Assembly: GCA_016875755.1 (NCBI GenBank)
Contig: VGOX01000175.1
Location: forward strand, 1-5,541
DNA: 5,541 nucleotides
Reading direction: 5' to 3'
Source of the DNA: Chloroflexota bacterium
Lineage (GTDB): Bacteria > Chloroflexota > Anaerolineae > Anaerolineales > Villigracilaceae
The notes under the pieces were generated by a model. The model searched no databases. It was not told the DNA's origin and saw only the letters and a program-made list of their open reading frames with translations. This document shows positions 1 through 4,723 of this stretch, one piece after another (within the stretch, counting starts at the first letter, position 1; each line of letters opens with the position of its first letter). Made by a program: the position numbers and the translations under genes.

Positions 1-400
1 CGTACCCGCCATGAATGCCCGCCACGATCATCTTTTCGCGTTCACCGTTTCCAAAAGTATACACTTCGATGGGTCTGCCTGAAACGGAATGCCCGATGAC
101 TTGTGCGCGGTGATTTCCAGCGTTCTGGATGACAAAGGATGTGGGCGTTTGCACCACGATCATTGTTGAGCGCGGGTTGGACGTTACACTTGGAAGATAA
201 AAGGACAATGGGTCAGGCGTATATGTGGCAGGCAGGGTGGCCGTGTAGTTTAAGCTTTGGTCTTGCGGCGCAGCGGAGGCTGGTTGTAATGCCCAATAGG
301 CCACCAACACAATGGTGATCGACCCCAACCCAAGGATATTCAACGCCCATGCAAGGATAACCCAGGGATTGTCCTTTTTGCGGCGGCGTGGCGCAGACAT
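1..400 (-). CDS. Membrane-anchored M14-family zinc carboxypeptidase, N-terminal part (cut by window edge)
   Basis: Reading leftwards from ATG at 400-398 gives 133 open codons before the window ends. Residues 1-9 (MSAPRRRKK) are strongly basic and are followed by one hydrophobic segment at about 13-38, which is a signal anchor (N-in) or an uncleaved signal. A Ser/Thr/Pro-rich linker (about 40-88) leads into a domain beginning IGHSVSGRPIEVYTFGNG (102-119) and then MIVAGIHGGY (124-133). The 'G.S..GRPI....FG.G' strand followed by 'GIHG' is the typical opening of M14 (carboxypeptidase A/MpaA-like) metallopeptidases, and His130 would be the first zinc ligand. The rest of the metal site and the catalytic Glu are outside the window. 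A GGAGG ribosome site (415-411) lies 10 nt before the ATG, inside the end of cinA. Role inferred: an extracytoplasmic peptidase acting on peptides or peptidoglycan. Subfamily and substrate cannot be assigned from this fragment. Confidence 0.8.
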   Translation of the reverse strand, partial: MSAPRRRKKDNPWVILAWALNILGLGSITIVLVAYWALQPASAAPQDQSLNYTATLPATYTPDPLSFYLPSVTSNPRSTMIVVQTPTSFVIQNAGNHRAQVIGHSVSGRPIEVYTFGNGEREKMIVAGIHGGY

Positions 401-1527
401 TAGGCTGTATCCTCCATCGTTGTGCGCAGCCAGTTGAGGGCGAGATTCATGCTCCAGCGTGGCAGGCTCTTGGGCGGTCCGCCGTAGGTGATGCGGTGCG
501 TCTTTTCGCCTTTGGGCGTGATCATCGCCATCTCTGCGGCGCGTTCTTCCATGTAGACTGAAACGCCGAGAGCAACGTCCGCTTTGGATTCTGCTCGAGC
601 GGCGCGTAATGCGTCCATGAGCGAATCAGGCGTCAGATTAGGGATGGAGGCGGTGTGCGGGACTTTTCGCGCCAGCAGCCCATCCAATCCCGATTCAATC
701 GCCACCAGACTTAACCCGCGGCTTGCCACTGCTTCCAGTATAACGGACTCCAGCCTGTCATCATCTGCGCCAAAGACAACGCCCCCGAGCCGCTCGCGGA
801 TTTGCGCTTCGATTTCAGCGATCATCGCGTCGGCTTCGTGTTCGGTCTTCGCCTTCGCCGCAATGCGGACATCTACCACACCTGTGTGTGCAGCGAGACC
901 AACGGTGGGGTTGCGCAGCGTTTCGAGGTCGGCGATTTTTTCGTCGATCATGCCCTCGCCGAGCCCCGCGCAATGCAAAATGCGGATTTTGAGAACTTCA
1001 TCGAGTGTGAAGCGTTTTTGTAAATACGGAATGACCGACTCGTGCAAAACGTGTTCCATTTCGGCTGGCACGCCTGGCAATGACACGACCGCATTACGCG
1101 GCGTTTCCACAATGAAACATGGCGCAGTGCCGACGGGGTTTCGCAGCCCAAGCGCGCCCTGCGGAACGAATGCCTGCCGTTTTTGATTCTCGGACGGCTT
1201 GCGTCCGTATCTTGAAATGGTTTCGACCACCTGTTGCCATAGGTCTTCACGGAATTCAGTTTCCACACCGATAGCTTTAGCGACGGCTTCGCGGGTAGGG
1301 TCGTCAATGGTGGGACCCAGCCCGCCTGTGGTGATGACAATATCCGCATGTTCCATCGAACTGCGGATGGCTTCTGCGATGCGCTCGACGTTATCTCCAA
1401 TGGTGATGGTGCGGTACAAATCCACGCCTAATCCGCGCAAGGTGCGGGCGATGTAGCGCGTGTTTGTGTCCACGATCTCGCCGAGCAAAATTTCCGTGCC
1501 GATGGTGATGATTTCTGCTGAGGTCAT
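400..1527 (-). CDS. cinA: CinA-like protein: intact MoCF-binding (COG1058) domain with a shortened, degenerate PncC amidase domain
   Basis: The protein has 375 residues from the chosen start. Residues 1 to about 170 are the COG1058/MoCF-biosynthesis fold, with GTEILLGEIVDTN (10-22), TTGGLGPTIDD (66-76), NPVGTAPCF (130-138) and LPGVPAEM (150-157). This domain has ADP-ribose/nucleotide pyrophosphatase activity in characterised CinA proteins. About 171-260 is the linker domain. The C-terminal part (about 261-375) should be the nicotinamide-nucleotide amidohydrolase PncC domain, but it is only about 115 residues long. Its AESCTGG-type motif reads IESGLDG (Ser279 kept), and the usual segments after it are missing. 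Whole CinA proteins usually exceed 400 residues. The start is set at ATG 1527-1525 (MTSAEIIT) because it has an AGGA site 4 nt upstream and matches family N-termini. An in-frame ATG at 1563 would add 12 residues encoded by an intergenic repeat. The likely role is NAD by-product repair or nucleotide hydrolysis, with amidase activity doubtful. Confidence 0.92.
   Translation of the reverse strand: MTSAEIITIGTEILLGEIVDTNTRYIARTLRGLGVDLYRTITIGDNVERIAEAIRSSMEHADIVITTGGLGPTIDDPTREAVAKAIGVETEFREDLWQQVVETISRYGRKPSENQKRQAFVPQGALGLRNPVGTAPCFIVETPRNAVVSLPGVPAEMEHVLHESVIPYLQKRFTLDEVLKIRILHCAGLGEGMIDEKIADLETLRNPTVGLAAHTGVVDVRIAAKAKTEHEADAMIAEIEAQIRERLGGVVFGADDDRLESVILEAVASRGLSLVAIESGLDGLLARKVPHTASIPNLTPDSLMDALRAARAESKADVALGVSVYMEERAAEMAMITPKGEKTHRITYGGPPKSLPRWSMNLALNWLRTTMEDTA
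411..415 (-). promoter_or_regulatory. Ribosome binding site of the M14 peptidase gene, inside the cinA 3' end
   Basis: The minus strand reads GGAGG here, 10 nt before the ATG at 400-398. The cinA stop and this start form TAATG, sharing the base at 400. This arrangement typically lets ribosomes that finish cinA restart on the peptidase gene. Confidence 0.65.
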
Positions 1528-1531
1528 AAAT

Positions 1532-1535
1532 TCCT
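1532..1535 (-). promoter_or_regulatory. Ribosome binding site deciding the cinA start
   Basis: AGGA on the minus strand ends 4 nt before the ATG at 1527-1525. The upstream in-frame ATG at 1563-1561 sits in a C5/G5 hairpin and has no such site. This supports the shorter protein beginning MTSAEIIT. Confidence 0.6.
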
Positions 1536-1541
1536 GTCTAC

Positions 1542-1635
1542 ACACAAAGGACACAACCCCCATGCTGGGGGCTTAGGTCACGAAAGAAAAGCGACGATGA
1601 AGCCTATCCCTTTGTGTACTTGGTGTCCTTTGTGT
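1542..1635. repeat. 9-bp CCTTTGTGT tandem repeats with a distant inverted copy, filling the cinA upstream spacer
   Basis: On the plus strand three consecutive 9-mers occupy 1609-1617 (CCTTTGTGT), 1618-1626 (ACTTGGTGT, diverged) and 1627-1635 (CCTTTGTGT). An inverted copy, ACACAAAGGACAC at 1542-1554, is the exact reverse complement of 1623-1635, giving a 13-bp inverted repeat with a 68-nt interior. The interior holds a small CCCCC/GGGGG hairpin (1557-1561 and 1567-1571, 5-nt loop). The block starts four bases after the stop codon of the FAD oxidoreductase. From memory, CACAAAGGACAC-type strings recur in intergenic DNA of several bacterial phyla, but I could not check copy number here. There is no T-tract, so it does not look like a standard terminator. 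Confidence 0.75.
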
Positions 1636-1639
1636 TTAA

Positions 1640-2794
1640 TTACACCACATTGTACTCTTTTATCAAACGCCCTTCTTCAAAGCGCTTGAGGTCGAGCATC
1701 GAAACATCCAGCGTGGAATATTTACCATCCAAAATATATTCGCTCATCAACTTTCCAGAGACGGGTCCGTGCATGAAGCCATGCCCCGAAAATCCCGTGC
1801 AAACGGTGAAACCTTTCACGTCCGTGCCGCCGTAGATCGGGTGCGCGTCAGGCGTCACTTCGTACAAGCCTGCCCAATGCGAGGCGCGGCTGGCTTTTTC
1901 CACGAGCGGCATTCGCTCAATCGCTGCTTCCAAATTCACCAACTCAAAATCGTCATCCACGTTTTGGTCGAAGCCAGGTGTTTCATTTTGGTTGCTCATG
2001 CCGATCAGCAAACCTTCACCTTCGCGGTGAAAATATAATGACTTGGCAAAATCGATCACGAACGGAAAATCTGCGGGCACATCTTTGAGTGGATTGGTAG
2101 TGAACATTTGCCTGCGGAGCGGGACGATGGGAAGTGACACGCCCGCCATCTGACCGATCAACCCAGACCATGGTCCCGCCGCGTTCAAGACCATGCGCGT
2201 CTGGATCTCGCCGAGGCTGGTTTGCACAGCCCGAACTTCTCCATCGCTGACGGAGATTCCCGTCACATTCGCCTTGGAGATGGCTTGTACGCCCATCTTC
2301 TGCGCCGCGCTGACGTATCCCATTACCACGCCATTGGGGTCGACGATGCCGTCCTTTTGGTTGAACGTCCCCGCGATGGCATCATCAAATTTCAACAATG
2401 GCAGCCGCGCTCGGACGTCATCTCCGCTGAGCAGTTGCGTTGGCACACCAAGTCGGTTTTGCAATTCCACATTGTGTTTGAAGGTAGCTGCATCTTTTTC
2501 ATTGGTCGCAATGAGCAGGTATCCGCATTGAATATAGTTGACGTCCTGCCCGATCTCTTCCTTGAAGCGTTCGATCATCGGCAGGCTTTCCTGTGAAAGT
2601 CTCACGTTGATCTCTGTCGAGAATTGATAGCGTACCCCGCCTGCGCACCTGCCCGTTGCGCCTGTTCCAAAAAATTCTTCCTTTTCCAGCAGGACGATGT
2701 TCTTCATGCCGCGTTTTGCAAGGTGATATGCGGCGCTTGCCCCCATCACGCCCCCGCCGATGATGACGATATCTGCTGTGGTTGGTAGATTCAT
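1640..2794 (-). CDS. FAD-dependent amino-acid oxidoreductase of the DAO superfamily (DadA / sarcosine oxidase beta / HcnC-like)
   Basis: The protein has 384 residues, the normal size for single-chain DAO-family enzymes. The N-terminal FAD-binding Rossmann fold has DIVIIGGGVMGASAAYHLA with the GxGxxG glycines at 13, 15 and 18, and Glu37 (VLLEKE), the usual ribose-contacting acid. Next comes TGATGRCAGGVRYQFST (44-60), a signature also found in sarcosine oxidase beta and proline dehydrogenase beta chains. The middle region is the substrate domain. VLNAAGPWS and the late GLYEVTPDAHPIYGG and CTGFSGHGFMHGP motifs complete the flavin site. The cysteine that covalently holds FAD in monomeric sarcosine oxidase appears to be glycine, so flavin is probably non-covalent. 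There is no signal peptide, so it is cytoplasmic or membrane-associated. The start is ATG 2794-2792, with a rather distant AAGGA (2810-2806, 11 nt). Family reaction: oxidation of a D- or secondary amino acid to an imine. The substrate is unknown. It follows an OCD-family gene by 88 bp. Confidence 0.88.
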   Translation of the reverse strand: MNLPTTADIVIIGGGVMGASAAYHLAKRGMKNIVLLEKEEFFGTGATGRCAGGVRYQFSTEINVRLSQESLPMIERFKEEIGQDVNYIQCGYLLIATNEKDAATFKHNVELQNRLGVPTQLLSGDDVRARLPLLKFDDAIAGTFNQKDGIVDPNGVVMGYVSAAQKMGVQAISKANVTGISVSDGEVRAVQTSLGEIQTRMVLNAAGPWSGLIGQMAGVSLPIVPLRRQMFTTNPLKDVPADFPFVIDFAKSLYFHREGEGLLIGMSNQNETPGFDQNVDDDFELVNLEAAIERMPLVEKASRASHWAGLYEVTPDAHPIYGGTDVKGFTVCTGFSGHGFMHGPVSGKLMSEYILDGKYSTLDVSMLDLKRFEEGRLIKEYNVV

Positions 2795-2825
2795 GATGTC
2801 TTAATTCCTTTTGAAATTTTGGAGT

Positions 2826-2843
2826 CGAACAGCTTGCTGTTCG
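2826..2843. repeat. Perfect hairpin in the spacer between the OCD-family and FAD-oxidoreductase genes
   Basis: CGAACAG at 2826-2832 pairs exactly with CTGTTCG at 2837-2843, leaving a 4-nt loop. The stem extends to 8 bp on paper if the loop is cut to 2 nt. On the coding (minus) strand it is followed by an A/T-rich but not U-rich stretch. An RNA processing or stability element is therefore as likely as a weak terminator. Confidence 0.6.
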
Positions 2844-2846
2844 TTC

Positions 2847-2869
2847 TGACAGACTTCCTCGGCCTGTCA
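2847..2869. repeat. Second hairpin in the same spacer, with a competing fold
   Basis: TGACAG at 2847-2852 pairs with CTGTCA at 2864-2869 around an 11-nt loop. A second pairing, GACTT 2852-2856 with AAGTC 2871-2875, overlaps it and the two cannot form together. It lies 3 nt from the neighbouring hairpin and just past the stop codon of the OCD-family gene. Confidence 0.5.
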
Positions 2870-2882
2870 TAAGTCCATATTT

Positions 2883-3884
2883 CTAAAATTGTATCTCTTG
2901 TCCCAATCCCATTACTTTTGCGTTCTTCAATGCCAGTTGTGCGGCGATGGCGTCCTGCACGGCGACACCAACAGATTTGAAATAGGTGATTTCGGTTTCT
3001 GATTCTCTGCCTGCTTTTTTGCCAAGAATAATCTCGCCCAACTCCGCGCGGACATGCGCCTCGGTGATCAATCCCCTTTGCATTGGTTGGATCAGGTCTC
3101 CTGCTTCGGCGAGGACAGCGGAGCGCGAGTCCACGTAGACTTTTGTGCGAACGATGGTTTCTGCGGGTACTTCCACCATGTCTGGGGTATACGAGCCGAT
3201 GGCGGAAATGTGGACGCCAGGCTTTAGGTCTGCGTCCGCGAAGACGGGGGAGGTGGCGGTGGTGGCGGTGCATATAATGTCTGCATCTTTGACGGCTGTC
3301 TGGGCTGTTGTAGCAGGCTCAAGCGTGGCAGGAACCGCGCCCTGTCCCGCCATTTCTTTGGCGAAGGCTTCGGCGCGTTTGGTGTCCGAGTCGAATATCC
3401 ACGCTTTTTCGATGTTGCGAACAGCGCATGCGGCTTCGAGTTGAGTGCGGCCCTGCGCGCCTGCGCCGAAGATGGCGACAACTTTGCTGTCCTTGCGGGC
3501 GAGCAGGTCAATGGCTGCTCCGCTGCCTGCGCCTGTGCGGATGGCTGTGAGCGTGCTGCCTTCGAGCATGGCGGAGACGTTTCCTGTTGCCGCATCAAAC
3601 GCGAGGACAGCGGCTTGGATGTAGGGCAGTCCGCGTGCTGGGTTTTGTGGGAAGATGTTGACGATCTTGACTGCGAGCGCGTCCGCTTCGGAGGTATGGA
3701 CGTAGGCGGGCATGAAGATGGCGAGCGCTTCGTGGCTGGGGATGGGGAGCCGCGTCCGCAGGGGGACTTCAGCCTGTCCGTCGGAGAGGGAAGCGTAGGC
3801 TTGCTTCATGGCTTCGATGACGTCACGCATGGGCAGCGCCTTGCGGACCTCTTGTGCGTTGAGAATTAAAATGATGCACCTCAC
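2883..3884 (-). CDS. Ornithine cyclodeaminase / mu-crystallin family NAD(P)-dependent enzyme (ketimine reductase or alanine dehydrogenase type)
   Basis: From the GTG at 3884 the protein has 333 residues, typical for COG2423. The N-terminal substrate domain has NAQEVRKALPM (9-19), arginines 43/45 in PLRTRLP, Lys73 in VKIVNIFP and Arg116 in LTAIRTGAGSGAA. These match the substrate-carboxylate residues of the family. The Rossmann domain follows with VVAIFGAGAQG (135-145, GxGxxG). Then comes AIGSYTPDMVEV (228-239), and later YVDSR and EAGDLIQP. By my recollection, true ornithine cyclodeaminases carry an Asp in a GGDCPGKTE-like motif. Here the segment reads GSYTPDMVE, closer to alanine dehydrogenase, mu-crystallin or pyrroline-2-carboxylate reductase members. 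Likely reaction: NAD(P)H-linked interconversion of an imine or keto acid and an L-amino acid in the cytoplasm. The exact substrate is open. The start is uncertain: the GTG has no upstream Shine-Dalgarno, while GAGG inside the ORF points to an ATT at 3872. The gene follows a terminator and a palindromic repeat, and the FAD oxidase gene lies downstream. Confidence 0.88.
   Translation of the reverse strand: MRCIILILNAQEVRKALPMRDVIEAMKQAYASLSDGQAEVPLRTRLPIPSHEALAIFMPAYVHTSEADALAVKIVNIFPQNPARGLPYIQAAVLAFDAATGNVSAMLEGSTLTAIRTGAGSGAAIDLLARKDSKVVAIFGAGAQGRTQLEAACAVRNIEKAWIFDSDTKRAEAFAKEMAGQGAVPATLEPATTAQTAVKDADIICTATTATSPVFADADLKPGVHISAIGSYTPDMVEVPAETIVRTKVYVDSRSAVLAEAGDLIQPMQRGLITEAHVRAELGEIILGKKAGRESETEITYFKSVGVAVQDAIAAQLALKNAKVMGLGQEIQF
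3879..3882 (-). promoter_or_regulatory. Possible Shine-Dalgarno GAGG that conflicts with the GTG start
   Basis: GAGG (extended GAGGTG, 3882-3877) overlaps the GTG start at 3884-3882. It is 6 nt before an in-frame ATT at 3872-3870. Beginning there would give I/M-LILNAQEV, which resembles usual family N-termini better than MRCIILILNAQEV. The site is real sequence. Its use is inferred. Confidence 0.4.
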
Positions 3885-3890
3885 AATGTG

Positions 3891-3926
3891 GGAGATTGCT
3901 TCAGGCTATCGCCTTCGCAATGACAT
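3891..3926. repeat. REP-like palindromic element (TCATTGCGA ... GAAGCAATCTC type)
   Basis: On the plus strand ATTGC (3895-3899) pairs with GCAAT (3917-3921). Nested inside, AGGC (3903-3906) pairs with GCCT (3911-3914) around the loop TATC. Read on the minus strand the ends are TGTCATTGCGA and GAAGCAATCTCC. That is the form of a dispersed intergenic palindrome I recall from many bacterial genomes, with conserved ends and a variable centre. The element ends 6 nt before the GTG of the OCD-family gene, so it would form a hairpin in that gene's leader if it is transcribed. Genome copy number could not be checked. Confidence 0.7.
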
Positions 3927-3942
3927 AGGTTTCAGGTAACAA

Positions 3943-3975
3943 AAACGCAGAGGACACGATTGTACCTCTGCGTTT
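3943..3975 (-). terminator. Rho-independent terminator after livF
   Basis: The minus strand has an 11-bp perfect stem, AAACGCAGAGG (3975-3965) with CCTCTGCGTTT (3953-3943), around an 11-nt loop. It is followed by more T residues, so the run is TTTTT then GTT. The stem begins 21 nt past the livF stop. On the opposite strand the T-run is shorter and broken, so termination is expected mainly for livGF transcripts. Confidence 0.8.
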
Positions 3976-3996
3976 GCTTGCGTTGCAAATGCGCGG

Positions 3997-4710
3997 TTAC
4001 TCGATGCCCAGATACGCTTTTTGAACGGTGGGGTCGTTCTTTAATTTTTTGGCTGTGTCGCTGAGTACGATCTCGCCTGTTTGCAGAACGTATCCGCGAT
4101 GGGCTATGGAGAGCGCCATGTGGGCGTTCTGTTCCACGAGTAGTACGGTGACGCCCTGCTTGTTGATCTGTTCGATGGTGTCGAAGATCAATTCAACCAG
4201 CACGGGGGCAAGACCCATCGAGGGCTCGTCCATGAGCAGGACGGTGGGGCGGGTCATCAAGGCGCGCCCGGTGGCTAGCATTTGCTGTTCGCCGCCAGAG
4301 AGCGTCCCAGCGACCTGATTACGGCGTTCCTTGAGGCGCGGGAGGAGGGTGAAGACGCGGTCCATATCTTCCTTTATTTCCTGCACGCTGTTGCGGCTGT
4401 AGGCACCCATCTCAAGATTTTCGGTGATGGTGAGGCGGGTGAAGATGCCGCGTCCTTCGGGAACCATGGAGATGCCCTTGTAAACGACCTCATGCGCCTT
4501 GTACTTGTTGAGGTTTTCACCGTTGAAGAACACGTCCCCTTGACGCGGTTGGAGCAGTCCGCAGATGGTGCGAAGGGTGGTGGTTTTGCCTGCGCCGTTG
4601 CCGCCAATAAGGGTAACGATCTCGCCCTGCTCCACGGTGATGGTGAGGCCTTTCAGGGCGTGGATGTTGCCGTAGTAGGTGTGAACGTTGTTGATATTTA
4701 AGATTGACAT
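3997..4710 (-). CDS. livF: Branched-chain amino-acid ABC transporter ATP-binding protein LivF
   Basis: The protein has 237 residues, the normal LivF length. It contains the Walker A GGNGAGKT (36-43), PEGRGIFTRLTITENL (84-99, the LivF-type Q-loop region with Glu85), the ABC signature LSGGEQQ (137-143), Walker B VLLMDEPS (157-164), and VEQNAH (192-197) at the switch position. LivF proteins characteristically carry Gln-Asn there instead of the usual His. The C-terminal ending VQKAYLGIE is also typical. It is a cytoplasmic nucleotide-binding subunit that pairs with LivG under the LivH/LivM permeases to import branched-chain or related amino acids, amides or urea-type compounds. Substrate choice depends on a binding protein not in the window. 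ATG 4710-4708 is preceded by TAGGT 4 nt upstream. It starts 13 nt after the livG stop and ends at an intrinsic terminator, so it is probably the last gene of the transporter operon. Confidence 0.95.
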   Translation of the reverse strand: MSILNINNVHTYYGNIHALKGLTITVEQGEIVTLIGGNGAGKTTTLRTICGLLQPRQGDVFFNGENLNKYKAHEVVYKGISMVPEGRGIFTRLTITENLEMGAYSRNSVQEIKEDMDRVFTLLPRLKERRNQVAGTLSGGEQQMLATGRALMTRPTVLLMDEPSMGLAPVLVELIFDTIEQINKQGVTVLLVEQNAHMALSIAHRGYVLQTGEIVLSDTAKKLKNDPTVQKAYLGIE

Positions 4711-4723
4711 CTTGACCTACTCT

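Noticed and set aside
584..1186. Plus-strand 200-codon open frame
   Set aside because: It is antisense to cinA, its composition is Ser/Arg/Pro/Ala-rich with no motif, and the opposing frame is clearly coding.
1528..1563. ATG at 1563 as the cinA start, adding 12 residues
   Set aside because: The extra residues are encoded by the repeat and hairpin DNA, have no ribosome site and are not family-like. ATG 1527 has AGGA at 4 nt and gives the typical MTSAEIIT start.
1557..1571. CCCCC/GGGGG hairpin as a terminator
   Set aside because: The stem is only 5 bp, and no T-run follows on either strand.
2791..3273. Minus-strand 160-codon open frame overlapping the OCD-family gene
   Set aside because: Arg/His-rich low-complexity translation in another frame of the well-supported OCD-family coding sequence.
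3441..3869. Plus-strand 142-codon open frame
   Set aside because: It is antisense to the OCD-family gene. No recognisable domain or ribosome site was seen.
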